Assembly: GCF_958450345.1 (NCBI RefSeq) | Contig: NC_088780.1 | Location: 116,076,226-116,140,225, forward strand | DNA: 64,000 nt | Direction: 5' to 3' | Origin: Calliphora vicina | Taxonomy: Eukaryota > Arthropoda > Insecta > Diptera > Calliphoridae | Position numbers and translations under genes: made by a program | The notes under the pieces: model-generated | What the model was told of the DNA's origin: nothing | What the model saw: only the letters and a program-made list of their open reading frames with translations | Databases searched by the model: none | Part shown: one piece after another, positions 34,078 to 45,740 of the stretch | How positions within the stretch are numbered: position 1 is the first letter of the stretch | Layout of the letters: each line of letters opens with the position of its first letter

Positions 34078-34651
34078 AAGGGTCCTCATGTAAACGCTTA
34101 AAAGCCTCGCAAACTGTGCAATCTGTGCATTTTTACACTCTCGCAAATGAAATGTCAAAAAATGTATGGAAATTCGTTTGCACAACTCCGATAAGTTTGC
34201 GCGACAATTTAGACTCGCAAACTTGAATTTATTGTGCATTTGATGAATCAGCTGCTTTTGTTTACTTTTATTTATAAGAAATAAAAATCAAATAAAATAT
34301 AAAAATTTTGTGCATGTGAAAATTGTGTAACTTTGGAACAGAATGATTGTATTAAATGACATTGTGTATGAAAACATTAACCAACAGCTAGAACATAAAC
34401 AAAGTCCTCCAAACTATGTATACCACCGTTTGTTCCAAAGATTTAACTTTCATTCAACATTTTAAAATTAAAATTTATACAATTTGAAAAAAATTATTAA
34501 AGCTTTTGTTGAATTTATGTATTTTTATTTGACAAATATAAATTTTCTGTATAAACTTGCACAAAATTGAAAAGGTGGGTTCATGAAACATGTCGCGCAA
34601 ATTTGCCCATTTGCACAAATGGGAAACTTAAGCGTTTAAATGAGTACCCTT
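34078..34651 (+). mobile_element. 574-bp MITE, AAGGGTCC family, copy 1
   Basis: Termini AAGGGTCCTCATGTAAACGC and (inverted) AAGGGTACTCATTTAAACGC. TAT flanks both sides. Nearly identical to 47761-48335. Non-coding: the minus-strand frame in its left half is a chance ORF and appears in both copies for that reason. Confidence 0.92.
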
Positions 34652-35010
34652 TATGTTAAATTTATCAAGTTTTTTTAGGTTGTCTCACACTTTGGTTCAC
34701 AACTCTGACTCCACTGAACCGATTTAGCTGATTTTCAATACCAAACTGTTTAGAAAAATAAATAGTTTTTTTTTTGTAAGTTTACCAATTTTGTTTGCCT
34801 ATTTTGGACGTGAGCGTATTTTACACAGACAAACAGACGAGCATGGCTCAATCGACTTAGAATTTCATAAAGAATATTTCTCAATGTTACACACGGAATG
34901 GCAAAGTTATATATACCCTCATTCACCACTTATGGTGGTGGAGGGTATAACAGTTTGGTTTTTACGTTCCATTGAAAGGTTGAAATATCGAGCGAAATAA
35001 GGCTATATTA

Positions 35011-35639
35011 TTGTTAAATTCACTGAAATTTATTGTTGCGCTAGTTCCTATACGCATTTCACTGGATGCTTAGGCCAGATCTTCAGGAAACATTCTACCA
35101 AAAGGCTTTAGAAAAGATGAAGATATTATAAAAGTAAAACTAAAGAGTGAATGAGAATTACAGACACTCAGGCTTCATTTGTAAAGATATCCAAGCTTAA
35201 ACATAACACTAACAATAAACGTAGATTTTATCTTTTCTTATATTACATACCTTACGATTCGTTCCTGCAACATTCGTCGTTTTCGAAGCCAAAATCTTTG
35301 TTGTTTACAATATAATAAGGTTATTCATTTAAAAAAAATGGAAAATAACACTCTGATTTTTTTCAAATTTTACACAACAAAAACTTGAACAAAATTCCAC
35401 GAAAAAAATACAACTTTTTTTTGATTTTTTTTGTTTTTTAAAAGTGTAAAAAAATGGTCAATAGCTAAGTGAAACTATTATTGAAAATATTAAAAAAAAC
35501 GCGTTCAAAAGATGCGCCATCTATTGTAAATCCTGAATTTTTAAGTCATACGCCTAATATTTTTTACTTGCTCGAATAATAGAGGAAATTTTATAAACTA
35601 ATCGATCACTCGAATAATAAAAATAGAACATAGCTTCAT
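35011..35639. other. No gene seen
   Basis: AT-rich; no recognisable coding sequence or repeat pair. Confidence 0.4.
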
Positions 35640-36090
35640 ATTCGTGAAGTTTCGCTTTACTTCATTAATTGAAAAAGATTATGGTGAATGTGTTCCATCG
35701 GTTTCAACGTATGAGAGAATGTTTGTAAAAAATTTGAAGACTTCCACAATTATAGTTCTCCAGATATTCGAAAATAACTATTTACTTTACCTTGTTCCGA
35801 TCGGACCCATTTTTGGTTACATTCCATGCGCTGATAATAAATTGGTTCATATAAATTTTAAAGACTCTCAAAATGATAGATCTCCTGTTACTTTTATGGG
35901 TGGTTCCACGCCTATTTATCCAGATATTCCATAATAACTATTTACTTTGAATGGGAAGTGCTATCTCTACTAAAATTTCTAAATAAGGAGTAGCTTATTG
36001 TTCCATATTTCAAGACGATCGATCCAGGGGTTTAGGCCCCTATAAGTCACACACAAATAAATAAACCGACAAACATTTATTAATTTGTAT
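35640..36090 (+). repeat. Interspersed repeat, relative of 25202-26620
   Basis: Two modules with CCAGATATTCGAAAATAACT-type sequence about 160 bp apart, GTTCCGATCGGACCCATTTT, and an end with CAAGACGATCGATCCAGGGG then TTTAGGCCCCTATAAG. The continuous open frame is a translation of these modules, not a gene. Confidence 0.65.
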
Positions 36091-36095
36091 ATATA

Positions 36096-36325
36096 GTGAG
36101 CCTCAAAAGTGAGTAAACACCAAAAATTATTTGATTTTTTTTTTGATAATGAAAATCCTAAAATTTATCCGTCGATTCAAATTTAAAACTTTCGGTTTGT
36201 TGGAGATTGAGTTGAATAATAGATTCGGTTTGAAAAAAAAAGATTTAAGTCGGAATATAATGATTTTTATGATCTTATAATAATTAAAAAAATCACTGGT
36301 GTCTACTCACTTTTGAGGCTGTGTG
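36096..36325 (+). mobile_element. TA-rich-flanked MITE with AGCCTCAAAAGTGAGTA termini
   Basis: AGCCTCAAAAGTGAGTAAACACCA at the left (given here in parts: AGCCTCAAAAGTGAGTA, AACACCA) pairs with the right end, inverted, AGCCTCAAAAGTGAGTA then GACACCA. Both ends lie in TATATA, consistent with a TA duplication and Tc1/mariner type. AT-rich centre, no ORF. Confidence 0.85.
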
Positions 36326-36329
36326 TATA

Positions 36330-38229
36330 TAGATTCAAAAATGTTATTCGTTCGAGTAAAACCTATATTTTTTCCTGGATTATTCAAATAATTTGTATTC
36401 GAAAAACAACCCTACCTGGGACACAAAGTACGGTGATGTTAGATACACGTCCTCGACCTTTTTTGTTGTATATCTTAATTAATATTTTCCAACCGTTTTT
36501 TTTTAAACAATATTTTTATAAATATATCTGCCATCTTTTCATATGGTTATGAAAAAGAAAATCTTATTTAAATAACACAAAAATACCATATTAATAAATA
36601 TAAATTATAATATTATTTAAAGATGATGTCGTCCTTATAAAAACGTATGTGAAGTATCACACACAACTACAAACAGAAGCTTTCAAAATTGTTTCATTTG
36701 GAAACATTTTATCATTTGTTGTCTTAGCACCCTATTAACAACCAAAAATCCCCTTGGATTTACATAAAAATCTGTGATTTTCATATTATTGGATAAAATA
36801 ACAACTACTTAAATGTATCCCTAATTTAAAACGTATTGTGTTACCATAATCATAATAATATTAACAATAATCTACCTATCTTTGGTCTTATTAAATGGCA
36901 GTTAAAGTCATAAAAAGATGACAATACAACAGAAAATAAATTCATGACTGTCTAACTAATAAAATGTGTAACAATAAGGAGCAAAGAAAGAGAGTGTGGA
37001 GGAAAAGGAAATCCATATGGAGTAGAATACTCACATAAATTGTAATTTGTATCCGGTACGCAAAGTCCCTTTTTTGTTGCTGTATTTTATTTGAAAATAA
37101 AAGAACAGAAGGAAACTTTTGTATCATAATAATAAGCAACAATTTACATACAAATCAAGTTAAGTTAATTTTTGTTTAACAACTTGATGGCTATTGTTAG
37201 ACGAAAAAAAAGGAATGTGTATGTAAAATTGGTGCAGAGTGGCGAGGGACGAAAAAGGAAATAAGACAACGTAAGGATAATAAAGGTCACTATTAGTGGT
37301 GTCATCATAATCAAAAGAGATTTACTTTTGATTGTTAAGTACCTATTGCGGAAAGACACTGTTGGTAAAGGGATTGCATGGAGATTTGGAAAGGTTAATA
37401 AAATAAACAAAATAAACGTTAACTGGTATGTATACTGGTTTAATATAATATAAATATACATTTTGTTGTTGAAAAGTTGTTTTTTAAGTTTTTAAATAAA
37501 TATGTTATTTAGTTTAAACTAAATGAGTATTAATAATGCAAATTTTACATTTCAAGACTGTCAACATTTTTCAAGACATCAAAGTTTGAATTCTGTACTA
37601 AAAATATTAAAAATATGAAATAGATGAAATTAATTTGTTATTTTTTCTATTGAGAAAATAATAAATTTTTTAAGTTGGTCGTTTAAAAAAAAAATTAAAT
37701 TTTAAAACGGATTATCGAATTCAGAAAGTGTTTTTTTTATTTTAACATGAAATATAAAAACATTTTTTAATTGGAGTCTTGTTCAACATTTAATTTTTTT
37801 GGAAATATTCTACTTTGACCTATAACACGAACTCAAGTAAATTGAAAAAGATGAAAAAGTTCTACTAGGCACAATATTAATAGTTGCGTTTATTTTCTGA
37901 AAATATTTTTTTTTGTTTAAGTTATTTTTTCAACAACCTATCCAATACGCCATAATCGGTTATTAATTTCTACTTAAAATTTTTCTTAATTTTTTTATAT
38001 TTAATATTCCTATCAGTGTTTTGTAAACGAAAACTAAATTTTCGTTATTTTAAAATGTATTCCCATTAATTTCCAACAAAACTTAATTGTGTCAACCATT
38101 TATCATTTTAAGTGGGTGAATCCGCCTTTAAATACTGGGTCTTAAATCAGAGTTAACCTAATGTCGGTATTTACTTTCCTTCTACTAACCTACATCCAGA
38201 ACAGAACATGCAGAACATATCTGTATATG
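36330..38229. other. No gene seen (1.9 kb)
   Basis: AT-rich. Open frames on the minus strand at 36942-37142 and 37165-37461 translate to hydrophobic low-complexity peptides without family motifs. Not supported as genes. Confidence 0.4.
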
Positions 38230-38469
38230 CATTAGGGTGGTACTAAGCAAATATTGATGTTCCCAACTAAAACGAATGACTTATAATATACAATTTCTCA
38301 GAATGTGAGCCCTAGAATTAGCAGTTGTTGAACTGTATCAAAATACTGAAATGTTCTATTGTTGGCGATTTCTGATCAAATTTCAAAATAAATCAACTGC
38401 AATTTCTGTGTCATATGAAATCTTTGAAATGCACTTCGAAATTGCCATAAAACCAAGGCGACCTTAATG
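38230..38469 (+). mobile_element. Probable TA-type MITE with CATTAGGGTGG/CATTAAGGTCG termini
   Basis: Left GCATTAGGGTGG; right, inverted, CATTAAGGTCGCC with TA outside the right end. Same terminus style as 8501 and 45964. The left flank lacks a clean TA. Confidence 0.5.
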
Positions 38470-38714
38470 TACATACATAGTACACATTTAAGAATACATA
38501 CGTATATAGTATATGCATGTGTAACTGCTCATTAGAGTGGACCTTATTATGCGCTTTTGTTATAAAAATTCAAAATATGTCACAAATAGTATATTGTAAA
38601 AACGAATATACATATATGCAAAAATATGTTTTTAAGGGCAAAATATGAAAAAACATGCACTCACAAATCGTTTTCAAAATTCTTGAAATGGCTTAATAGA
38701 GTGTACAAATAATA

Positions 38715-38885
38715 TGTTTAGGGCGGATCGATTTAAATATCGCCCAAGTGACAAGGAAAATCGTACTCTAGGTATCAAAATAAGAAACTTTGCCCAAGGA
38801 ACTATACCTCCAAAATTAATTCTGATGTTCCTGATTTTAATCAAAAGGTAAAATTTTGAAAAATCCTACTTTGTCCCATTTAAAG
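38715..38885 (+). repeat. Arm of an inverted pair (with 39390-39560)
   Basis: Contains TTTAGGGCGGATCGATT, ATCAAAATAAGAAACTTTGC and GGAACTATACCTCCAAAAT. The same sequence occurs inverted at 39390-39560, so the two may be arms of one foldback element (about 38715-39560) or two convergent copies. Confidence 0.7.
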
Positions 38886-39389
38886 TGCCCCAAGCGAGTT
38901 TAAATGTATGACCGATCCCACTTACTTTGGAGTGGGGCTGACCCACCCATGCTAGTGGCATACCCCCTGGAATCCCCTGGGGGCTCCCCATAAAAAATTT
39001 TCAAAAAATTAAAATTTTTGGCACTTTAAATTATGGTAATAAACGCATAGAACGAAAGGAGAGAGGTGATACAAAAACAAAATACATGCAATACATTCTC
39101 ATGAATTAGGTTTTTGACAACAGACTTAGGTTTTTGGCTATCAGTTACCTATATAGTTGTTGTCTATGATGTATGTATTGTGTATAAATTTTGTTTATAG
39201 AGCGTATGATAAATATAAATATGATGTAGGTAATAAATAATATTAATCATGCGTCAATGAGAATCAGCATAACTTTTGCTCGCAATGAGAGAAATGATTA
39301 ACACGAATAGTTAGCGTGCTCAAGTAGCGGAGTATTCAACAAGCATAAATGGCGTTCGTGTCATAATAAACAAATTTGAATAAAAATAT

Positions 39390-39560
39390 ATACAAATTCT
39401 CCAAATTTGACCTTTGGGTCAAAGTAAGGGACATCAGGATTCATTTTAGAGGTATAGTTCCATGGGCAAAGTTTCTTATTTTGATGCCTAGAATACGATA
39501 TTCCGTGTTACTTGGTCGATTTTTATGCGTCCCTACAATTCGACCCGCCCTAAAAAATAT
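39390..39560 (-). repeat. Inverted counterpart of 38715-38885
   Basis: On the minus strand: TTTTTTAGGGCGGGTCGAAT, GGCATCAAAATAAGAAACTT, GGAACTATACCTCTAAAAT. Reads in parallel with the plus arm at roughly four bases in five. The open frame over it is a repeat translation. Confidence 0.7.
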
Positions 39561-39599
39561 ACATATATTAACAAATAAATTTCATGCATTTTATATCTT

Positions 39600-40539
39600 T
39601 AATATTTGTAAGTGCATATAAAAGGGATAACAATGTCGATTATATCCAAGGATATAATCTGAAATTAAATATTAGAAAATAGGTTATGAAATGTAGTTTT
39701 AAGAAATAATTTTAACAAATAACCAAAAATAAAAATTCCTCGAATTCCGATAAGTTCAGATCGGTCCTACGTTAAGCCATATCAGGCACAACTGTTAAAA
39801 TTTGCAGCTTTTTAGTTAGAATCGAAAACAATTTCTTTTAATTTTTATTCGATTTCAGAAAATTTGTATATATGTATTATGAAATACCAAAACAATTTTT
39901 AATAATTAATCACCTACAAATTTAGACCTTGGGAGCATCCAAAATTTCAAAATTGAAAAATAAGGACCAGAATAATGCTTCTATATTTTAATATGTCTCA
40001 TATTATTTCATCTTCATTCAAATTTTTGTTTTGTTTTATTTTTTTGTCTACTAGATTTAAATTAACTCACTTGTGTATGACAACATGTGTTCATTGTTTC
40101 CTTTCCAGACATGATAAATGTAACAAAAAAATGAGAATAATAAAAGGATCAGATTAAAAAAAACAATATATTATTAAGTTCTTATGAGAAAATTTATGAT
40201 TTTGTTGTTTTTCGGCAGCATTTATTGAGACATAACAAAATAAAACAAAAATGATTTAATACTCCACAAATTGCGTTCAAAAGGCTTTGAAATAAAAAAT
40301 GAAAAACAAAAAGAAAACAAATTATTTTAATAATCATATGTAAGATTAGCATAATTTAAAAGATGTCATAGGTGAAGAGTATGAAATAATTTCTTGTGTT
40401 GAATAATGAAATATTATTGGATGATAATGTGTCTCGTTTTACGTAAATTAGGTATTTTATGTAATTTTGTATATGATAATGTTTATATTTATTATGCATG
40501 AACGTAATATAATCTTAAGAAGATATTTTTAATAAAAGC
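39600..40539. other. No gene seen
   Basis: AT-rich spacer with no recognised motif. Confidence 0.4.
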
Positions 40540-40730
40540 ATAATTATACCCTAAACCACCATAAGTCCTGCTTCCGATAATCACATTAACGAGCATATAT
40601 GTCTTAAAAATTTTGGTATACACATAAAATTCAACAAATATAACTTTCATAAAGACATAAATCACACGATCTAATTTCATGACGATCGTTCCATAACTAG
40701 TCATAGGTCCCATATTATGAGTTTTAGTTC
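40540..40730 (-). repeat. Partial inverted copy of the TATGGACCGATC family
   Basis: On the minus strand it shows CCCATATAAT-like start, ACGATCGTCATGAAATTAGA, GTTGAATTTTATGTGTATACC in pieces and GGAAGCAGGACTTATGG followed by TTTAGGGTATAA. The minus-strand ORF over it is a repeat translation. Confidence 0.65.
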
Positions 40731-40764
40731 GGGATTCTAACGGAATACGTACAAATACAAACAT

Positions 40765-41861
40765 TCTGGTCAGTTAAAAAAGTGTAAAACAACATGTTAA
40801 TTTAACATGTACGTGTTCAAAGCGGAAGCCAATTGACCTCAAATAGTATCCTGGACTGGTATAAAATATATCTACGAATAATAGTTTATAATTTACGCAG
40901 CAGAAATGAATTATGGACAAATAAAGGAAACTTGACGAAGGACTTCTTATTATTCTTCTAGAAAAAGTCCGTTTTTTCACTACGCACAGTGGCGCCTGTA
41001 GAACATGTGAGGTTTCAAAAATTGCACGTGCACCTAAAAGTATTGTATAAACCTATTATGCAGGAAATTGTCGAAGGATTTCAAATATGCTACTATTATT
41101 ACAATTAGATTTTTGGTTCAGAATATATAGCCCTTCAAAGTTGACTGATTTTCAGTGTTCAAAAAAACATACCATTTCTAAGTATGTTGGTCTGCTTTCA
41201 GGTGCAGTATCTCGAAATCTTTATATGTGTTATTCTTACACAATAAGACAATAACATATAATTTATGAACACCCATGTTGGAATCAAATATTTCGTTGGC
41301 TTAGTCGGTAAATATGCTTAGTCAGTTTTTTTTTTTTAATTTTTCGGGTGGGATAAAAAACTTAATTTTTTTTTGTTAAATTTTTTAAATCTGTAAACGT
41401 AGTTTTCTTTTTTATTTAATCTTGTTTGAATACAAATAATCGTAGAATTCCAAAATAAAGCTTTTGCCGACTTGCTGCAAAACATTTTTAAATTCTCTTT
41501 TGAAACTGTATTCGTGTCCACACAGTGAAGTTTTTGCTTTTCAGTTTTTGAAATTTTTGTACAGAACGAATAAGAACAAATAAATGTGTATGACATACTC
41601 AACAAAAACTTCATGTACATGAAACAGAGTACCCTTTTCCATTCCTCTTTACCCTTTCATAAACAAACTCAAATGTTTTGCAGCAAATGTTTCACAGTAT
41701 GGATGGGGACTTATACACACATTTAGGACTTAGCACATTTGCTCTTTATGATTTTCTTTAAATTTAATTGACTTTTCATTGCGTTTTTTTTTAATAAAAA
41801 AGCATCAGACTTATACCATTGCTGTTGACAAAATCAAAATAAATAATTTTTAACTTACTTA
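40765..41861. other. No gene seen (1.1 kb)
   Basis: AT-rich. CACAGTGGCGCC at 40985 resembles some hAT termini but no partner was found. Confidence 0.35.
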
Positions 41862-42070
41862 AGGTAGAGTCACACATGACAAATATTTGACGAAAAAGAC
41901 GTAACCACTAAATAAAATATATTTGAATTATTTTATTTATTTCAAAAACTTATTTCACTTTGGATGATTCAAAACAAACAATTTAGTTTTATTTTATTTG
42001 ATGCTGTTTGATCTTAAAAAACACTGGTTACTCTTCTTTGAGCAAATATTTGCCATGTGTGACCCTACCT
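41862..42070 (-). mobile_element. PIF/Harbinger-type MITE, copy 3 (inverted)
   Basis: Starts AGGTAGAGTCACACATGACA and ends GCCATGTGTGACCCTACCT, flanked by TTA on both sides (41859-41861, 42071-42073). The core is inverted relative to 3231 and 16236. Confidence 0.87.
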
Positions 42071-42217
42071 TTAGTCTTATTTTATTACTGTGTACAAAAG
42101 TAAAATAATTTATACATGTTTGTACTTTTGGCAACGCATTGCAACGTTTTGATTTTAAACTCAAAATGATTTTTGATTTTGAAAAGTTATTTGTTAGGTA
42201 AATGTAGCTACACTACA

Positions 42218-42330
42218 CAGAAAAAATAAATTCATAATTGGAATGATTTTTTAATAAATATTATTAATCGAACATGACGTTTCTTTCCCAAACTTTTTTC
42301 ATTCAGATATTTTTGAACAACATAAAAATA
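42218..42330 (+). repeat. Repeat also present at 58681
   Basis: Shares ACACAGAA, AAATAAATTCATA, TTGGAATGA, TAATAAATATTAT, AATCGAACATGA and TTCCCAAACTTTTTTCATT with 58681-58785. Confidence 0.7.
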
Positions 42331-42356
42331 CATAGTACATACATACATACATATGT

Positions 42357-42694
42357 GGCATTTCATGTCAAGTGAACCAACTTTTGAAATCGATGTCTTC
42401 CGATCGGAATGAAATATGCCCCAAGGTTAGTTCTATTGGATAGTAACTCAGGCACAATTCCAACAAGATCGGTCGAGAACTCTCTGAGTTAGAGGGGGTC
42501 AACATTTTACATTTTGGCCAAGAAGGGTTTTCTTCTTATCCATGTAACTTATTACTTATTGCTCTTAGCAAAATGTGTCCCAAATAGTTTAGATATTTCT
42601 TTTTTTCAATCTTTCGAAAAAATATATTTAAAAAAAAATAAAACATTTTTTATATTTGATTTCAAAAGTTGGTTCACTTGACACGAAATGTCCC
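42357..42694. mobile_element. Foldback MITE, TTCATGTCAAGTGAACCAAC family
   Basis: Left GGCATTTCATGTCAAGTGAA; right, inverted, GGGACATTTCGTGTCAAGTG then AACCAACTTTTGAAATC. The left arm is long (through the GTTAGAGGGGGTCAACATTT block), the right is truncated to about 45 bp. Same family as 8885, 30251 and 60750. Confidence 0.8.
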
Positions 42695-42699
42695 ATATA

Positions 42700-44640
42700 T
42701 ATAAATGAAATTGAAATTATATTTTTCAAGCCTTCTAGATATTATTTGAAAACATAAAATTAGAAAAAATGAATGCTATTTAAGAAATTATTTATAAATG
42801 TTATGAACTGAAATCAAGTCATAATCAGGGTTTCGAAGAACTACTAAAAGCAGTCGCATTTTACTGAATAGTTAACTTTTTACAGTCTCATGCTTAAAAA
42901 AAAGTAACTAGTTTCAGTTTTTGATCACATGGTTACTGAAAACAGTTGACTGTGCACACACATTACAACAGCAAGCAGCATGATTATTATTATGATTCAT
43001 AATATATATGTTGAAACATTTTTCAGTATATATTTGTGTTGTGTTTCATTGTATTATTATTTTTTTTTGGACTTAGCTTAATTGCTTACCAACGCATAAC
43101 AACAAGAAAAAAGAACATAACGCATTTTGAATGATGTGTTTTGAGTTACATTAACATTCTGAATTAAAAGTCAATAAATTTATACATTGATTTCTTTATA
43201 ATTTTTTGAAAATTGTTTATCTTTGCAATTTTCATTTCCATTTAATACAACATCCGATCCTATCAAGAAAACTGAGTACGCAGTTGTACTATGAATGTTT
43301 TCTACTTTCACTTATTTATGTACCGATATTTCCATTTATACGAATTACTGTTACACCATGTTATTTATTCAAATTAGTTTACAACCATTATAAATCAACA
43401 CCTGCTGGCCTCATCAACAAAAAACTTCCTCCTTAATTTATTCACAATCACTTTTAAATACTGTTGTTAACCAATAAAACTAAAAATAATTTCCATAATG
43501 ATAACATTATCTATTGTCATATTTATTATATTCTTTTTAAGTGACTATTAAAAACAGATTGATATCACTTTAGTCAATACTATAATTCATATTCATGGTA
43601 TTTTCACACGCATTATTTCCATTTCTTATTGTATAACATCCTCAATTTTACACTTGTTATTTAAACATATTAGAAGCTTATTTTAACACCTAAAATATTT
43701 TTTTTTATTATTCCTTTATTAACATGTGACATTTAAATAAGGTGTGAATATAAAGAAAAATCATTTTAATTCTCTGCTCCTGCATACTTCCTCACAAATT
43801 TATGCCAATCACGATTTGATAATAATTTACTTTTTGAAGCATCTTTTTCGTTTTTCTATTATGACACCTATTTCGGGTTAAATAGGCCATCATGACACTC
43901 AAAGCAGATCACGTGCGCACTAAAAGTTTTCATTTTTTATTTATTTTTTGTGTAAATATTCTATGCATAGTTCAGTTCTCTTTCTTGGGGGTAGCCGGTG
44001 TATATATACTCCTGTCAATGGCTTTCCTTTTTTTTAATATAATAATAATGGTTCGTTGTCTGGGTATTTTGTACAAAATTTATAATAAAGAAAAAACTTT
44101 TATTCATATTTTTTTTGTATTATTGAGGAAAAAAAGGTACCGGCAAATGTGTGATGGTGTGGTTGTGTGAATATTGACTTTGAATATGAATTATGGTCAT
44201 TAGAAAAATGTTTAATTTATGTTTTAATAACAAGTGTGTAGTTTAGGTGTTGGGAGATTAAAGTATCTATGGTTTTATTAGTTTGAAATGAATCGTATAT
44301 TTATAATTTACTCAATTTGTGACCTTTTTAATTTGAGTATTTTTGGTGGAAGTATAAACTTAATGCAAATTAACTTTAAAATTTTTTTGGAAATTATGCC
44401 CCTTTGTTCAAGGACTTCTCCTCGAAAAGAGAAAATTTAGAAGAGAAAAAATTTAGCACCATTCCTAATGACCAATGCACACTGGTTTGTTTAACGTTTT
44501 TTTTGGCATAAAGTAATTTTTTTTTTGTTTAAGTATTTAAAAATTTTATTGATTTTTAATTTGTAGATTTATAAGAAACTAATCCTTTTTGTCCGAATCC
44601 ACACGTTTTCGAAAAAATCTAAATTTAAAAATAATATTTT
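42700..44640. other. No gene seen (1.9 kb)
   Basis: AT-rich. Plus-strand frames at 43206-43436 and 43892-44170 are hydrophobic and low-complexity with no recognisable motif or splice context; left as non-coding. Confidence 0.4.
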
Positions 44641-44654
44641 TAGTGGAAACGTCA

Positions 44655-44937
44655 AAATGTCGGCCTGATCGGTTATATGGCAGCAATATGAAATAGTGCT
44701 CCAAATCATATGAAACTTGGTAGGTCATCTTAGGAACATAAAAAATGTATAGAAATCAAATTTCACTCCAATAGCTTTATAAACAAAAAAGTTGGGGCAA
44801 ATCGGTCAGAACGGCCAGATCGGCTATATGACAGCTATCTGAAATTGTGCCCCAAATCATATGACACTTGGCAGGTCATCTTGAGAGTATAAAAAATTTA
44901 TACAAACCAAATTTCAATTCAATTGCTTTTAAATTAG
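44655..44937 (+). repeat. Two tandem modules of a CGGTTATATGGCAGC repeat
   Basis: CCAAATCATATGAAACTTGG / AGGTCATCTTAGGAACATAA is repeated about 160 bp later as CCAAATCATATGACACTTGG / AGGTCATCTTGAGAGTATAA. Non-coding. Confidence 0.85.
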
Positions 44938-45136
44938 AGTTTTTTTTTTTTTTTTTTTTTTAAAAACGAACACAAACTGCGAAGCGTTTTGCTTGTCTGC
45001 AGAAACACCCAGAGTCTCTGGCGGGAATCGAACCCGCAACCCTTGGATTGATAGTCCAGCACACTATCGTCTAGTCTATCGGGGCACCCCAAAAAAAAAC
45101 GGAAAAAAACACCGCAGTTAGGAACGAAAAGGTTTC
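44938..45136 (-). mobile_element. tRNA-derived SINE with poly(A) tail
   Basis: On the minus strand a tRNA-like head is followed by a short unrelated body and a 22-A tail (plus 44940-44961). The head has a perfect T-arm (GCGGG-TTCGATT-CCCGC, plus 45021-45037) that contains the pol III B box GGTTCGATTCC, an anticodon-like stem-loop (TGGA-CTATCAA-TCCA) and an approximate A box. The acceptor stem does not pair (GGTGCCC against CAGAGAC), so it is not a functional tRNA. AATTAG occurs on both sides (44932-44937, 45137-45142) as a possible target duplication. Confidence 0.78.
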
Positions 45137-45264
45137 AATTAGGAGGGGATCGCATTTAGTTTAAGTACGAAAGTTTGCTACCGGAGTGTGGATACATGGT
45201 TAAAAAACTGATGAATACGGGTGAATGAGTTCGTTCTAAGGTGACTCAACAATGCATAAATACG

Positions 45265-45460
45265 ACAGCTGATTTTGGTGCTATATAAAAGAGTTTAAAA
45301 ATTAATTTGTATCTATGGAATTCATATATGGGTATCGACCTCCAATATCAGTATGTATCTTATACAGAGGGCATAAACTAATATTGTTATGTACATGACG
45401 GAAGGTGCATGGTACATAAGAAATAAAGGTATAAAACAGATAAGAGATATTAGCCCATAA
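45265..45460 (+). pseudogene. Heavily decayed jockey reverse transcriptase fragment
   Basis: Homologous to 4300-4480: TATAAAA-TTTAAAA-TTTG-TATGG spacing, CTTATACAGAGGGC, ATGACGG-GGTGCA-TGGTACATAAG. Translated pieces include YGIHIW and GAWYIRN. Stops and frameshifts throughout. Confidence 0.75.
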
Positions 45461-45740
45461 ATGTCCTCTTGTTATACATCAAATACACTAATAAAAATTT
45501 CTAATTGAATTTCAGATTTCTTAAATTTTATTTCAAAAATCTCCTATTGTAGTTAAGAAATGATCAGAAATTTAAAATTCGTTTTCAGAAATTTCCAATG
45601 ATATTTCAAAATTTTCTCTTTGTATTTCAAAATTTTTCTTTTGTATCTCAGAAATTCCTAATTGAATTTATTTAGTTTTAATTTCAACCCCCAAACATTT
45701 AATGTCAGAAAAATTAAAAAAGTAAGTTTTTGTTGGTAAA

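Larger units (their letters stand above)
32586..34949 (+). mobile_element. Long hairpin-ended repeat (TATGGACCGATC family) with nested MITEs
   Basis: Starts ACAAGTAAGAGTACTTTATT then CGGCCGTGCCGAATCTTAAA. It holds about five divergent modules with TATATGGGAGCTATG and ATATGGACCGATATTCACAA (32920-33600), and ends with the hairpin TACCCTCATTCACCAC / GTGGTGGAGGGTATA (34912-34949). Two MITEs are inserted (33861-33988, 34078-34651). The short open frames in this stretch are translations of the repeated modules. Confidence 0.75.
32509..35010 (+). mobile_element. Decayed CATATGGGCA-type element carrying a nested repeat
   Basis: The outer parts (32509-32585 and about 34950-35010) match 61011-61215: CATACGGGCA, GCCTATATAGTGG, GATTTTGCAAAAATAAGAGT, then TTTACGTTCCATTG and AATATCGAGCGAAATA. 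In the 61-kb copy these blocks are contiguous, so the intervening 2.4 kb here is an insertion. Confidence 0.65.

Noticed and set aside
34000..34239. Minus-strand ORF repeated almost identically at 47734-47922
   Set aside because: The shared protein is explained by both loci being copies of one non-coding MITE; the frame breaks in the third copy.
40985..41000. CACAGTGGCGCC as a hAT terminus
   Set aside because: No inverted partner or 8-bp duplication found within a few kilobases.
45005..45090. Functional tRNA gene
   Set aside because: T-arm and anticodon-like stem are good, but the acceptor stem cannot pair and a poly(A) tail follows; better read as a SINE.
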